From NCBI RefSeq assembly GCF_018860745.1, contig NZ_JAHKPY010000006.1, positions 1 through 64,000 on the forward strand: DNA of 64,000 bases. Reading direction: 5' to 3'. The position numbers and the translations under genes are program-made. Positions 8,179 to 20,571 of this stretch are shown one piece after another. How positions within the stretch are numbered: position 1 is the first letter of the stretch; every line of letters begins with the position of its first letter. The notes below the pieces were generated by a model, which was given only the letters and a program-made list of their open reading frames with translations, was not told the DNA's origin and made no database searches. Source of the DNA: Zobellia uliginosa (GTDB lineage Bacteria > Bacteroidota > Bacteroidia > Flavobacteriales > Flavobacteriaceae).

Positions 8179-11100
8179 ATGAATAACTTATTTAAAATCT
8201 ACTTAAAAGGATTTCTTATTATCCTTATAGCATTTACCGGATTTTCCGGGTTTTCGCAATTAAGTGATTTACATTATTTGCCACCATTGAAGCAGGGTCA
8301 AAATAACGCGGGTATACAATACCAGGCCGTACATCTATCAACTCCAGAAACCACACCTTTTCAAGTAAGGGTCTATCGCGGAACAAACCCCACAGCTATA
8401 CAGACTTTTACCATTGACAATCTAAATCCTGCAGTTTGGAACTTAGGGAACGGGGATAACAATATTACTTTGGTGGATAACAATAACACCGGAGTAGTAC
8501 TTACCAATAGTGGCTTACGGTTCGAAGCCCCTGGTGGAGAGGATTTTTATGTGAACTATAGGGGTAAATCTCCTGCACAAGCCGCATCATTAACTGCAAA
8601 GGGCAGACAAGCCTTGGGTACAAATTTTAAATGGGGTGGTGTTCCTAACCTGGGAGCGCAAATATCTAAATCCAACACCTTGGGTATAATGGCCACTGAA
8701 GATAATACTACAGTTACCTTATCCGGTTATGATCCAGGTTGCGAATTTAGAGTGGGTGCCGATAGAGCCGGTATTACAGCAAATTCGCATACCATTACAC
8801 TAAACAGACATGAATCTTTTGTATACGAAACCTATATAGGCACGGCTCCTACTCCAGCGCATGAAGATGGTTGGATTGGTGCTTCTATCGTAGCCAATAA
8901 AGATATAGTTATTAGTAACGGTTCTATAAACTTTGGTAGACAAGCTGGTAGTGGAAACCGTGATGCAGGTATTGACCAACCTGTTCCTGAAAACAAACTC
9001 GGTAAAGAATATATTTTCATTAGAGGTAATGGTAGAACCAGCGGGGAAACTGAATTTCCTTTGATTATAGCTACTGCCGATAATACACAAATATTTGTAG
9101 GAGCAGATACAACTCCTATAGCTACAATTAATAATGGTGATTATTATCAAGTCCCAAGTAATAGATATTCCTCAAATACGGTAGGGGCCAACATGTACGT
9201 ACGTACATCAAAAAATGCATACGCCTATCAGTGTGTAGCGGGATCAAGTGCTTTTTATACGCAAGGACTAAACTTTGTAGCTCCCGTAAACTGTCTTTTA
9301 CCTGACAAGATGGACAATATTCCCGATATTCGGAACATTGCCGGAAGTATTGTAACAGGTGGGTTAACAATTACGGCATCAGTAAACACTCCTGACAGTA
9401 ACGTTAAAGTATTCCAAGACGGAGTTGAGATTAGTAAACCTGCTTCTGACCCTGTAGCAGGTTCTGCCGACTGGAAAACATTTTTTATACCTAACCTAGA
9501 CGGGAATATCAGTGTGACATCTACCGGCCCTATGGCCATTGGTTTTTTTGGGTATAGCGGCGCTCAAGGTGTAGCCGGTTATTTTTCAGGTTTTGACACC
9601 GTGCCGGAAGTAAGGCTGGAAATCAATGGCGGTACTGTTGGGGATTGCTTTGCAGGTTCCAGTATTTTTGAGGCGTCAGATGATAATTTTGATGCATACC
9701 AGTGGTTTTTTGATGGAGAAATCATTCCTGGAGCTAACGCTTTTGATTATGCTGCAACCGTAGCCGGAGACTATTTTGTTAGAGGCACCAAAGGTCCTTG
9801 TACGTATGACTCGCAATCTATTACCGTCTTCTATTGTGAACCAGACGTTTTAATTAAAAAAACAGTAGATAAACCTGAAATCAATGAAGGTGATACGGCA
9901 ACTTTTACCATTAGAACAGAAAATTTATATTTCCGAGATATTACCAATTTACAGATTACCGATAATATTCCTGCAGGACTAACCTTAGTAAATGCCAATA
10001 CCATTAAAGGTTCTTGGAACGGATCGGTATGGAATGTTGGGACATTGGCTCCTGGTGAGGTTGCATTTTTAACGCTAGAGGTAACTGCTGATGAAATAGA
10101 CACTTTACCTTTATTGAGCTTAACCAATACCGCATACAACACACAAGATCAAGTAGATGCCAACATAACGGAAGATACCCCGTCTGCCCATATCTTAATC
10201 CATAACGATTTTGACAACGATGGTGTAAACGACCTTGTTGATTTGGATGATGATAATGATGGTATATATGATGAAGATGAATGTGATACACTTTCTGTAA
10301 GCATTTCTAATGGAAATTCGGTCACAAGTGATTTGTTGAGTGTTAATGACTATTTAATATTAGACTTATATGAGATAGACAATTCATTTACAATTGCCAT
10401 TAATGGTAATGATGTTGCCGGAGAAATTCAGTTAGAAAATAGTGTACCGGGAAACAATGCTCGGTTTTTAGATGGCACCATGCACGGTACAGATGGTAAC
10501 CCTAGTGTCTGGACCATTAGCGGATCTATTGGTGATCCGGTAATGCGCGTAATCATCAATCAAAATGGCGCTTTTGAATTATTTGCCAAGAGAACTACTG
10601 GAGGCATATTGGAACCCATGCTTTTGGACACCGCTGCAAATACTATTTCATGGAACACATCCGGGACGAATTCAGTTACTATAGATCAAGAACTAAGAGG
10701 CCCAACCGTACTGCGCGGTACACTTCTTACTGCAGGTTGCGACACCGATAATGATGGCTACCCAGACTCTTTGGATTTGGATAGTGACGACGATGGATGT
10801 AGCGATGCAAACGAATTTTATAAAGATGATACTGCCGATGGTGGCGATGGAATGGAGTATGGAACAGGAGTTCCAGTAGTTGACCCAACAGATGGTACGG
10901 TAAATGCTGCATCTTACAACCAAGTATATGCTCCGGTCATTGTTTTGGGCAATACTTCTGAGTTATTGAGCGGTACAGATATAAACGGGCAAGATGTGAA
11001 CTTAGGTGATACTTTTAATTATGTATTACGTTTTCAAAATACCGGTGATGATCATGCTACCAATTTTACTATTGAAGATGTTCTACCCAATAACGTTACC

Positions 11101-14100
11101 TTAAATAATATCAATATTGATAATGCTCCAGGAGTAACAAATACATACGACGTAGGTACGCAAACTATAAATTTTACTATACCTAACAATTTAGTAGAAG
11201 TTGGTGACCCTGAATATAAAATTGAAATTACAGTCTCAATCTCAGGTGACTGTTCTGAATTTGTTGCGGCCTGTGCCGCTCAATTAGAAAATAATGCTCT
11301 TGCAAGCTATCAAGGCACATTAAATAACAACACTTTTTCTGATGAGGACGGCAGTAACCCTGCCGGCGCCTGTACAACTACCTTAGAGGTAGCAACAAAT
11401 AACGTATCGGATGCATTAACAAATTGTAATGTAGCGCGTACGGTAGAACTTTGTGGTACAGATGCCACACTTACTGCTGGTTCCGGCTTTAACACCTACA
11501 ACTGGGCTATTGACAATAATAATAATGGATCAATTGATTCAGGAGATACGATGTTAAACGATGGTGATTCCGATAGTGACCCAAGCACTATGGTTATTAC
11601 TACCGCTGGTAATTATATAGTTGAAAAAACAGCAAATAATGGCTGCTCCAACCATACAGAACTTATTAATGTTGAGCGTTATGGAGATACACAGACCAAC
11701 CCGATTATAGCCTATTTTAACCAAGTTAATGGCGATAGCAATCCTGATAATGACATTCAAGGTGAAATTGTTACCTGTTCTATAGATGGTAACTCAATGC
11801 CTAACATCTTCCTTTGTGGTACAAGTGATAGTGCTTTTATACAATTAGGAATTACGGATGCGCAGAGCATTACATGGGAAAAGCTTGACGAAAGCAGTTG
11901 TAATGAAGCTACTTGTGGTCCGGTCAGCGATGATTGTGCCAATACGGATAGTAATTGGACTTGGTCCCAAGAAACCGTTCAAAACAATTTTACAATTACA
12001 GAGAGTGGTAAATTTAGAGTAGTAATTGGCTATGAAGGCGGATGTTTTAGCAGATTCTATTTTAATGCTTACCAGAATACGCTAGATATTCCAACCCCGA
12101 CATCCACAGACATTATCTGTAATACAAATGGTTCAATTAGAGTAGTAGATCTAGGATCTGGTTACGGGTATCAATTGTTTGATGTAGAAAACAATACTAT
12201 TGCTGTTCCTTTCAGTGCTGGTCAAGGTCCAATTTTTGATATTGCTACTAGTGGGACATATAAAGTTCAGGTAACACAACTTGACCCATCAACCGGCGCT
12301 CCAATAGCTAATAGTTGTGTATTCGAAACGGAAGAAACAGGTATTTCAGAAAGAATTTTCGACGTTACCCCTACCACTACTCCTTTTGATTGTAATGACG
12401 CAGGAACTATTGGTATTCAAGCATTGAACGTATCCCCGGAATACAGTTATGAACTCTTTTTGGATGATGGTAGCGGAAACGCAGGTTCATTAGTTGCCAA
12501 CAATCTGGTTTCTTCAGATAACACCCATACTTTCTCTGGTCTCGCGGCAAATGACTATGTAATAGTAACCACCACTGTAGATGGTTGTAGAGACGAACGC
12601 ACCATAACCGTAGGTGAAATACCCGAGTTGAAATTAACGGCAGCTACACAAAACGATATTACGTGTAACCCTGGTGTAATTAACCTAACACCATCAGGAG
12701 GAACAACAGATTATGAGTTTGCCATTTACAGCAAAGATGGTATAGCACCATATGCTGATGAATCTACTATTCCTGATGCGGATTTTACTCCGAATACTAC
12801 ATTTTTGTTTGGTTATGAAGGTAGCCCTTCTACCTACGTTCCCGGTGAAGAAGGAGATTATGTTTTTGTAATTAAAGATGCTAACGGCTGTTTTGGACTA
12901 TCTAACACCGTACGTATGGAAGATTTAGGTACAGTGAGCATTACGGCTTCCAATTCCGCTATTACCTGTGCCGATTCGTCTACATCTGTATTAACAATTA
13001 CCGCTACCGGCGGTATCGCGCCTTACCAATACAGCCTGGATAACGGAACTACTTATCAAACGGAAAACTTTTTTAATAATATAGCCGCGGGCCATTACAC
13101 GATTACCGTAATGGACTCTAGCGGTACCAGTGGAACTGGTTGTGAGGAATCTATCACCTATGAGGTTGTTCAGCCATTTAGACTTACGGCTTCGCCTGCC
13201 ATAATCGAAGATACTTCCTGTGACACTTCTGGAGCTGCAATCCCTACCGCCCTGGTTAAGATTCTAAATACTTCCGGAGGTCAAGCGCCTTATGAATATA
13301 GTTTTGATGGTGGTAGTTCTTTTAATCTAATTGATGAACAACGTTTAGCTGCAGGTACTCACCAGTTGGCGGTAAAAGATGCTTTGGGTTGTGAAACGGA
13401 CCTAGAAATTACGGTACCAAGCAAAACCGTAGACCCCAGTTTTGATAATGCTATTACATACGCTTGTGATGGTAATGGAATAATTACTATCACACCTTCC
13501 AATACAACGGATTTCTCATATACCTATCAATTAAACGGGGCAGACAATTCCCCTGCGGACAGCAATATTTTTAATAATGTAGCTACAGGTACACAAACGT
13601 TAACTATTGGATATACAAGTACAATTACCACAGACCAGAGCACTTTATTCCTGGAAAACTTTGGAACCGGGGTTACTACTCAAATTGCAGAAGTTGGACC
13701 TGGATATTGTTATGAACCGCAAGATGGTACGGACACAGACTGTAATTTAGGTCCTGCAGGTATTTTGGTAAATGCTGAATATGCGGTTACTAATAGAATA
13801 ACCAATCCTAATGCAACATGGAGAAGCCCTGATGACCATACTGGTTTAACTAACGGTAGATTTATGGCTATAGGTGTAAGCACATCCGCTGGAAATAACA
13901 ATATCATATGGTCAAGAACAGGATTAGATGTACTTGCTAATCAAGATATAACGATTTCTTTTTATGCGTACAACATACAAATAGATGGTACACCTGGTCG
14001 CGACCCTGAAGTATTGGTGGAGTTAGTTGATGCTTCTGGAAATGTAATCAATAGTCAGGCTACAATGGCTATCCCTCAGAACAACAATGCAAACGACTGG

Positions 14101-17100
14101 CACTTAAGGGAGGTTACCTTTAATCCAGGAGCTAATACAGTTGCGGGGGTTCTGTTACGTACCAACCTAGATAGCGATGACGGAAATTTCTTAGTTCTAG
14201 ATGATATTCAGGCAACTCAAATTCCTGAAATATGTGAAGAAACCCAAGATATTACAGTTTCCGTGGAAACAGGTAAAGCTTTTGAAGTAAATATCTTAGG
14301 AAGCACAAACCCTAGCTGTAATGGAAGTGATAACGGTAGTATCCGTTTTGAAGTTAAAAATTTTGACCCTGCTTTTGGATATCGATATTCTGTTGATGGT
14401 GGTACAAATTGGGTTATCGAAACCACTTCTCCAATTACTACAACTGCCACACTAGGTGATGGCACTTATGAGATACAAGTAGAAAAAATTGATGATAATA
14501 CGTGTACCGCTACCTCAGCAACTACGGTAACGTTGACCTCGCCAAATGCATTAACGGCAACTTTGCAAAAAATGGCAGAGTTTACTTGTTACAACACAGG
14601 AGCCACATTAGAAGCAACGGCTACGGAGGGTACACCTGGTTATGAATATCAACTAGAACTAACTGACGGCACTGTTGCAAGAGCCTTCAGTACTTCTGCT
14701 CAATTCTTAAATGTACCAGCTGGCGATTACTTGGTAAGGATAACCGATCAGAATAGCTGTGAAATCTTATCTACCACACCAATTAATGTTACTGCCCCTA
14801 CCCCAATTGCAGTAGACCTAACCGCTACGCAATGTTATGATGGACTAAGTAACGGAACGGTTACCGCAACGGTAGCAGACGGAAATGGAAACTACACTTT
14901 TAAGCTGGGTACAGGGGCATATCAAACTCCCACTCCTGTAAATGCAACTGCTTTTACTTTTAATAATTTATCCGAAGGAACCTATGATATAGAAGTAATG
15001 GACCAATACGGTTGTACCTCAGGAATTCAAACTATTACAATTGCTCCCGCTGTTACTTTGGGCGTAGCGGTTACAAATGCAAGCGTTTGTGCTTCTGGTT
15101 CGCTAACAGCCAATGCCACGGGTGGCGACGGTAATTTTGTATATGCTTTTATCCCTTCAGGAAATACAGTAACTGATAGTGACTTCTCATCTACCAATAT
15201 AGTAACTATTGCTTTGGCAGATGTAGGCGATTACGACATATATGTTAGAGATAAAGCAAATGGTACAGATGCCTGTGGAACAACAGTAACGGAGACCGTT
15301 TCAGCTAACCCTGTATTGGCAGTAACTGCCGTACCAACTGATCCTGATTGTCATGATGGAACCGGAAGTATTGCAGTAAATATTACTGATGGACTTTCAC
15401 CTTTTGATTACCGTTTAGTAGATATGACTAATGGTACACCCGATCAGGTAGATCTTAATGTTATTGGTAGCACCAAGACATATTACAATCTTGCTCCAGG
15501 TACCTATGACGTCATTATTACGGATGATGCCGGTTGTTCAGAAGATGAAACAGTGGTTATAAACCAACCAGATGAACTCACTTCTGTAATCGTATTGGCA
15601 TATGCAAATGACTGTACAGGAGGAGCTGCTGAATTTGGTTTCGATTTTACTAGTGTTACTACTGGCCTTACCGGAACCATAGAATATAGTGCTGATGGAG
15701 GTACGACCTGGCAATCATCAACTATTTTTAGAGGCTATGCCTCTGGTGATGAAGTTTATCCTTCTTTACGTACGGTAGATGGCAGTAGTAACTTAATATG
15801 TCAAACAGATCTTCCAAGAGAGATCATACCTTATCCTTTAGATGATTTGGATATAACCACCTCTTCCGTAGTTGAAAACTGCGATGAGCTAAAAGTTGAA
15901 GTACAAGGTGGCGAGGGAATACCGGGATACGAATATTCATTCTCCAATGACCCAGCAAATTTTGACGCTTCAACAGCAACATGGTTCGTTGGTGGAAGCA
16001 CTCATCTTGACGGTAGTGCTGTTTCAGCTGGTCATGGTAGCTATGAATTTACAAACTTGGTTCCTGGTAGAACTTATGTATTCTATGTAAGAGATAGTAA
16101 TACACCTAGCTGTACAAGGCAAAGTACCGTAAATGTAAATGAGATTGCAGGTGGCTTACCAATGACCATTACCGCAGATATCACCCCATCCTGTAGCACT
16201 TCTAATAATGGTGCCATCACCTATACCATTGTAGACGAAGACGGTATTACCGAACCCAATATGGAATGGTTTTTATATGATGTTAACGGTACGCTTATTA
16301 CAGACAGTGCAGGTACGGTACCCTACAACAATATCATAACAATTACGAACTTGGCGCCTGACGAATATTATATTGAAGTTAGGCAAATAGATAGCGGCGG
16401 CACACAACAATGTATCAGTGCTAGTGAAAACGAAATTTTAGATGAGCTGGATACTATTTCAGGAAATCCTAATTCCATTCAAGATATATCCTGTGAGAAC
16501 CCTGGTTTAATCAAAATAGATAATGTTACAGGTGGTGGCGGTACCTATATGTTTACCGTAACAGGTCCATCCCCGTTTACAACTATAACAAATACTAGTA
16601 ACAACCCTATTGAAATTGCCGCTAATTCTCCCTCAGGATCTTATAACGTATCTGTAGAAGACCAATATGGCTGCTCCTACAATCTTGGTAATGTTACAAT
16701 GAGCTTTACGCCAGCACCAGTAATTGTAGATGTTGCGATCGCAAATTGTGATACAAATGCAACAGTAACGGTTAATGCTACAGGTACTGGAACAATCCTT
16801 TATTCTATAGATGGAGGTACTACCTATGAAAACAATAATGGCATATTTACTTTTGTAACAGCTAATAACTATGATGTCTTTGTTAAAGATGCCTCAGGTT
16901 GTGCCGCTACTCAAAATATTGATGTTCACCCTACCCTACAGGCTACCGTAGGTTTAGATAAACAATTGGGTTGTGGTGCCGGTAATGAAGCAGAAATAGC
17001 TATTGAAGCTATTGCTGGTTCAGGAAATTATGAGTTTGAGATTTTGGATAGCTCCGCAGGAATCAAAGTTGCCCGTCAGGCATTAACGACAAGTCCGTTT

Positions 17101-20100
17101 AATGCTACAATTGATGCCACGGATACCTATACTGTAAATGTATATGATATAGGAACGACATCACCACAATGTAGTAGAACTTTTACAGTGGATGTAGCAA
17201 CAGCTATACAACCGGATTTTACACCTAACCCTTCCGATGTTAGTTGTTCAGGCGCAAATGATGGTAGTATTGAATTAACTCAAACCAATAATGGCAATAA
17301 TCCATTAACGTATACATTAACACCAATGCCAGCAGGTGCATCTTGGGACGCTTCTACGCAATCGTTCATCAACTTACCGGGCGATGCCTATGTGGTTACT
17401 GGCCTTGGGCCCAACGGATGTTCTACAATACAAAATGTTACTGTAAACGAAAACGCACAAATTACTTTTGCCCTACCAGCCGTATCACAATTCGGCTGTA
17501 CCAGTGGCAATGACACAAACAATGCTTCTATTACAATAGACCAAAGTACGATAAGTAATGGAAGTGGTACTTACAACCGTTACGTATTCCTAGATGCCGC
17601 GACTTTAAATGTACTTCAAGACAGCAATAGTTTGGTCTATGAATACACAAATGTTACAGGTGGCAATGTAATCGTACGTGTTTATGACGATGCAGGTTGT
17701 CCAGCAGAACAAACGGTTTCAGTAAATCCATTTGATGCGCTAGTAGATGCCACAGTAGTAGTAACTCGTGAAATTGACTGTGTGAATAGCGGGGAAGATT
17801 TAAGAATAGATGTTACCGGTACCTTTACCGATTCCACTTCTGATTTAAGTAATTATGAATTTAGAATCTTGCCTTCTACAACATACCAACCGTCAAATTT
17901 ATTTTTAAATCGATTAGAAGGTAATTACACCATAGGTATAAGAAATATTACCACTGGCTGCGAAATTACACGAACCCACACCGTAGAAGACCCTAATACT
18001 TTTGATATTGTCGTAAATAAACTATCTGATGTGGTTTGTCACGGAACTGATGGAAGTATAGAGTTATCCTTTACCGATGCTATCTATACAGGTAATTTCG
18101 CTTGGGAAGTTTTCCATGCAGATGGAACCGAAACCACACGAATAGATGATGAAGGTATCTTTACAGGTACAGGAACAACTACTGCTATTCCAGTTGCGGC
18201 CGGTAATTATATAGTTAGAGTTGAACAAGTTGGCTTCCCAGAATGTAGCCAAGAACGCGCGTTTACCATAACAACACCTAGCGCACCTATTACATTGGCA
18301 ACTATAGAAACTAGAGACGTTGGCTGTAACAATGATATGGGAAGTGCTAATATTACCCCTATTGGTGGCGAAGGTTCTTATGATATTGTTTTGACCAATA
18401 CCAGTATAAGTACTTCCTACACTGCTACACAAGTGTACAGTAATCTTTTTCAAGGTCTTAGTGATGGCCAATATAGTGTAGAAGTAACGGATAATTTAGG
18501 TTGTACCGAGACTTTCACAAATGCATTCGTACTGTCTCCGCCTGAACCGATTATCGCTAGTATTCAATCTGTTAGAGAATTGGTTTGTGAAGGTGATACG
18601 GACGCAGAAATAACTGCGGAATTTACCTCAAGAACAATTAGCAACCCTACACCAAGTTATAGATACATTCTTAAAACTTATGATAGTGATGCTTCTGGAG
18701 CAAATCTGCTGCAGACCTCAAACCCTCAGACCGTACCAACATTTACCAACTTAGGATCTGGTTTTTATAGTGTAACCATTTTGGACGACCTAAATTGTTC
18801 GGATGAAACTAATATTGTAGAGATTGTTGAACCTACTGAAGTAGAAGGACAGCTAGTAACTTCACAAAGACTGAGCTGCTTGTCCGATGCAGAACTATTA
18901 TTAACTGCTTCAGGAGGTACAGGACCATATACGTGGAGTACTACGGGAGTAGCTCCGTTCAATGCTATGAACGAGACCAATGGGCCAAACACCCATTTGT
19001 TTACAGGAATTACGGCCGGTACCTATGAGTATTATGTACAAGATAGTTTTGGTTGTATTTCCGTACTATCAAACAGCATTACAATCAATGCAATAGAAGA
19101 CCTTGTAGTTATAGTTGAAAATCTTGACCCGATTATCAATTGTAATGGCGCAAGCACCGGAGTAATAGTTGCGGAAGCCCAAGGTGGACTTGGAGATTAC
19201 CAATACGCATTGTTCTCAGATGCCGCTCTTACAAATGAAATAAGACCTAATCAAGTAACAGGCTTATTTACCGATTTATTCGCAGGTACCTACTTCGTGA
19301 GAGTACAAAGTGATGATTGTTTGGAAATATCCGCCGAAATCAATATTACTGAGCCCGAACCACTTGTTATGGATACGGTCAATAGCGAGTTTAACGATGT
19401 TACTTGTAATGGCGCGGATGATGGTAGTATTACCATTGTAATGACAGGGGGATCAAATAGCTATCAATATGCCATATCTCCAAATCTAGACCGTTTTAGC
19501 GATGACAATACTTTTGAAGATTTAGCTCCTGGTGATTATACCATAATAGCACAAGATTCAAACGGATGTTTTGAGCTTATAGAAGCTACTATAGAGGAAC
19601 CGGAAGTTTTGGAAGTGATCGCTACCGCTACTCCGGAAATTTGTATAGGCGAGGAAGATGGTACTATAGAGCTTAACATTACAGGTGGTACTGCACCTTA
19701 TAGCACTCGTTTGCTAGATGAAAGCACTTTTGTGCAAGACAGAACAAGTTTTACCAATATGGCCGCTGGATTGTATATCATCTATATTGAGGATGCGCAG
19801 GGTTGTGAAGAGACCATTACGGTAACTGTTGATCCAGGGGTTAACTTAGGAGCTTTCGTTGAGCCGGTATACGGATGTAACGGCAATACGCCTAATAACT
19901 ACATCAATATAGTTCTTGATGATGCTAGCATAGAGGATGATGTCCTTTTTGGATTAGATACAACAGACCCTGCCGAAATGCAGTTAAACCCTTTCTTTAG
20001 GGATGTACCTGCAGGAAGCCATTTTATCAGCATTTCACATGCTAACGGTTGTATTGCCACTTATGATTTTGAAGTGGAGGCTTTTGAGCCATTGTCGCTT

Positions 20101-20565
20101 ACTGTAGTAGAATCCAATATAAACCAGATTACGGCTACCGTAACCGGAGGTCGAGAAAATTATACCTTCTACTTTGGCGATACCAATAATGGTTCCGATA
20201 ACGTTTTTTATATTACTAAAACAGACACCTATTTGGTTACTGTTGTCGATGAAAACGGTTGTGAAACTTCACAAAGTATTTTTATGGAGTTCATAGATAT
20301 TGAAATCCCTAATTTCTTTACACCAAATGGTGATGGAGCAAATGACATCTGGAAACCAAAAAATATAGAAATCTATCCTGATATTTTTATTAGCATTTAT
20401 GATAGATATGGTCGCACGGTATACAAGTTTAGAGACAACGAAGACGGTTGGGGCGGATTCTATCAGAAATCAGAATTACCTTCGGGGGATTATTGGTACG
20501 TAATTAGATTAAATGGAGAAGCGGATACAAGAGAGTTCGTTGGCCATTTCACCTTATATAGATAA
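8179..20565 (+). CDS. Giant SprB-repeat T9SS adhesin
   Basis: This 4128-residue secreted surface protein is probably a cell-surface or gliding adhesin. A signal peptide (residues 1-26, ending GFSGFSQ) precedes a ~480-residue head resembling the IgGFc-binding-protein N-terminal domain. An Ig-like segment follows, then a DUF11 domain (about 555-665), a short thrombospondin type 3 acidic run (about 676-700) and a second DUF11-like domain (about 937-1027). I count roughly 29 SprB-type repeats of 75-110 residues, mostly with a Cys near the start, APYxYSLDGG-like strands, AGxYxVxVxD and a closing GC. A ~190-residue jelly-roll-like insertion sits at about 1823-2012. The last ~85 residues ([13 protein letters not shown], then IYDRYGR and [10 protein letters not shown]) are a type B sorting domain. 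I chose ATG 8179 over TTG 8149 because it begins directly at the signal peptide. The ligand is unknown. Confidence 0.93.
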   Translation: MNNLFKIYLKGFLIILIAFTGFSGFSQLSDLHYLPPLKQGQNNAGIQYQAVHLSTPETTPFQVRVYRGTNPTAIQTFTIDNLNPAVWNLGNGDNNITLVDNNNTGVVLTNSGLRFEAPGGEDFYVNYRGKSPAQAASLTAKGRQALGTNFKWGGVPNLGAQISKSNTLGIMATEDNTTVTLSGYDPGCEFRVGADRAGITANSHTITLNRHESFVYETYIGTAPTPAHEDGWIGASIVANKDIVISNGSINFGRQAGSGNRDAGIDQPVPENKLGKEYIFIRGNGRTSGETEFPLIIATADNTQIFVGADTTPIATINNGDYYQVPSNRYSSNTVGANMYVRTSKNAYAYQCVAGSSAFYTQGLNFVAPVNCLLPDKMDNIPDIRNIAGSIVTGGLTITASVNTPDSNVKVFQDGVEISKPASDPVAGSADWKTFFIPNLDGNISVTSTGPMAIGFFGYSGAQGVAGYFSGFDTVPEVRLEINGGTVGDCFAGSSIFEASDDNFDAYQWFFDGEIIPGANAFDYAATVAGDYFVRGTKGPCTYDSQSITVFYCEPDVLIKKTVDKPEINEGDTATFTIRTENLYFRDITNLQITDNIPAGLTLVNANTIKGSWNGSVWNVGTLAPGEVAFLTLEVTADEIDTLPLLSLTNTAYNTQDQVDANITEDTPSAHILIHNDFDNDGVNDLVDLDDDNDGIYDEDECDTLSVSISNGNSVTSDLLSVNDYLILDLYEIDNSFTIAINGNDVAGEIQLENSVPGNNARFLDGTMHGTDGNPSVWTISGSIGDPVMRVIINQNGAFELFAKRTTGGILEPMLLDTAANTISWNTSGTNSVTIDQELRGPTVLRGTLLTAGCDTDNDGYPDSLDLDSDDDGCSDANEFYKDDTADGGDGMEYGTGVPVVDPTDGTVNAASYNQVYAPVIVLGNTSELLSGTDINGQDVNLGDTFNYVLRFQNTGDDHATNFTIEDVLPNNVTLNNINIDNAPGVTNTYDVGTQTINFTIPNNLVEVGDPEYKIEITVSISGDCSEFVAACAAQLENNALASYQGTLNNNTFSDEDGSNPAGACTTTLEVATNNVSDALTNCNVARTVELCGTDATLTAGSGFNTYNWAIDNNNNGSIDSGDTMLNDGDSDSDPSTMVITTAGNYIVEKTANNGCSNHTELINVERYGDTQTNPIIAYFNQVNGDSNPDNDIQGEIVTCSIDGNSMPNIFLCGTSDSAFIQLGITDAQSITWEKLDESSCNEATCGPVSDDCANTDSNWTWSQETVQNNFTITESGKFRVVIGYEGGCFSRFYFNAYQNTLDIPTPTSTDIICNTNGSIRVVDLGSGYGYQLFDVENNTIAVPFSAGQGPIFDIATSGTYKVQVTQLDPSTGAPIANSCVFETEETGISERIFDVTPTTTPFDCNDAGTIGIQALNVSPEYSYELFLDDGSGNAGSLVANNLVSSDNTHTFSGLAANDYVIVTTTVDGCRDERTITVGEIPELKLTAATQNDITCNPGVINLTPSGGTTDYEFAIYSKDGIAPYADESTIPDADFTPNTTFLFGYEGSPSTYVPGEEGDYVFVIKDANGCFGLSNTVRMEDLGTVSITASNSAITCADSSTSVLTITATGGIAPYQYSLDNGTTYQTENFFNNIAAGHYTITVMDSSGTSGTGCEESITYEVVQPFRLTASPAIIEDTSCDTSGAAIPTALVKILNTSGGQAPYEYSFDGGSSFNLIDEQRLAAGTHQLAVKDALGCETDLEITVPSKTVDPSFDNAITYACDGNGIITITPSNTTDFSYTYQLNGADNSPADSNIFNNVATGTQTLTIGYTSTITTDQSTLFLENFGTGVTTQIAEVGPGYCYEPQDGTDTDCNLGPAGILVNAEYAVTNRITNPNATWRSPDDHTGLTNGRFMAIGVSTSAGNNNIIWSRTGLDVLANQDITISFYAYNIQIDGTPGRDPEVLVELVDASGNVINSQATMAIPQNNNANDWHLREVTFNPGANTVAGVLLRTNLDSDDGNFLVLDDIQATQIPEICEETQDITVSVETGKAFEVNILGSTNPSCNGSDNGSIRFEVKNFDPAFGYRYSVDGGTNWVIETTSPITTTATLGDGTYEIQVEKIDDNTCTATSATTVTLTSPNALTATLQKMAEFTCYNTGATLEATATEGTPGYEYQLELTDGTVARAFSTSAQFLNVPAGDYLVRITDQNSCEILSTTPINVTAPTPIAVDLTATQCYDGLSNGTVTATVADGNGNYTFKLGTGAYQTPTPVNATAFTFNNLSEGTYDIEVMDQYGCTSGIQTITIAPAVTLGVAVTNASVCASGSLTANATGGDGNFVYAFIPSGNTVTDSDFSSTNIVTIALADVGDYDIYVRDKANGTDACGTTVTETVSANPVLAVTAVPTDPDCHDGTGSIAVNITDGLSPFDYRLVDMTNGTPDQVDLNVIGSTKTYYNLAPGTYDVIITDDAGCSEDETVVINQPDELTSVIVLAYANDCTGGAAEFGFDFTSVTTGLTGTIEYSADGGTTWQSSTIFRGYASGDEVYPSLRTVDGSSNLICQTDLPREIIPYPLDDLDITTSSVVENCDELKVEVQGGEGIPGYEYSFSNDPANFDASTATWFVGGSTHLDGSAVSAGHGSYEFTNLVPGRTYVFYVRDSNTPSCTRQSTVNVNEIAGGLPMTITADITPSCSTSNNGAITYTIVDEDGITEPNMEWFLYDVNGTLITDSAGTVPYNNIITITNLAPDEYYIEVRQIDSGGTQQCISASENEILDELDTISGNPNSIQDISCENPGLIKIDNVTGGGGTYMFTVTGPSPFTTITNTSNNPIEIAANSPSGSYNVSVEDQYGCSYNLGNVTMSFTPAPVIVDVAIANCDTNATVTVNATGTGTILYSIDGGTTYENNNGIFTFVTANNYDVFVKDASGCAATQNIDVHPTLQATVGLDKQLGCGAGNEAEIAIEAIAGSGNYEFEILDSSAGIKVARQALTTSPFNATIDATDTYTVNVYDIGTTSPQCSRTFTVDVATAIQPDFTPNPSDVSCSGANDGSIELTQTNNGNNPLTYTLTPMPAGASWDASTQSFINLPGDAYVVTGLGPNGCSTIQNVTVNENAQITFALPAVSQFGCTSGNDTNNASITIDQSTISNGSGTYNRYVFLDAATLNVLQDSNSLVYEYTNVTGGNVIVRVYDDAGCPAEQTVSVNPFDALVDATVVVTREIDCVNSGEDLRIDVTGTFTDSTSDLSNYEFRILPSTTYQPSNLFLNRLEGNYTIGIRNITTGCEITRTHTVEDPNTFDIVVNKLSDVVCHGTDGSIELSFTDAIYTGNFAWEVFHADGTETTRIDDEGIFTGTGTTTAIPVAAGNYIVRVEQVGFPECSQERAFTITTPSAPITLATIETRDVGCNNDMGSANITPIGGEGSYDIVLTNTSISTSYTATQVYSNLFQGLSDGQYSVEVTDNLGCTETFTNAFVLSPPEPIIASIQSVRELVCEGDTDAEITAEFTSRTISNPTPSYRYILKTYDSDASGANLLQTSNPQTVPTFTNLGSGFYSVTILDDLNCSDETNIVEIVEPTEVEGQLVTSQRLSCLSDAELLLTASGGTGPYTWSTTGVAPFNAMNETNGPNTHLFTGITAGTYEYYVQDSFGCISVLSNSITINAIEDLVVIVENLDPIINCNGASTGVIVAEAQGGLGDYQYALFSDAALTNEIRPNQVTGLFTDLFAGTYFVRVQSDDCLEISAEINITEPEPLVMDTVNSEFNDVTCNGADDGSITIVMTGGSNSYQYAISPNLDRFSDDNTFEDLAPGDYTIIAQDSNGCFELIEATIEEPEVLEVIATATPEICIGEEDGTIELNITGGTAPYSTRLLDESTFVQDRTSFTNMAAGLYIIYIEDAQGCEETITVTVDPGVNLGAFVEPVYGCNGNTPNNYINIVLDDASIEDDVLFGLDTTDPAEMQLNPFFRDVPAGSHFISISHANGCIATYDFEVEAFEPLSLTVVESNINQITATVTGGRENYTFYFGDTNNGSDNVFYITKTDTYLVTVVDENGCETSQSIFMEFIDIEIPNFFTPNGDGANDIWKPKNIEIYPDIFISIYDRYGRTVYKFRDNEDGWGGFYQKSELPSGDYWYVIRLNGEADTREFVGHFTLYR

Positions 20566-20571
20566 AACATT

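Noticed and set aside
8800-18992. Many short minus-strand frames inside the giant adhesin
   Set aside because: They lie in shadow of a continuous 4128-codon gene, show no domains, and lack promoters.
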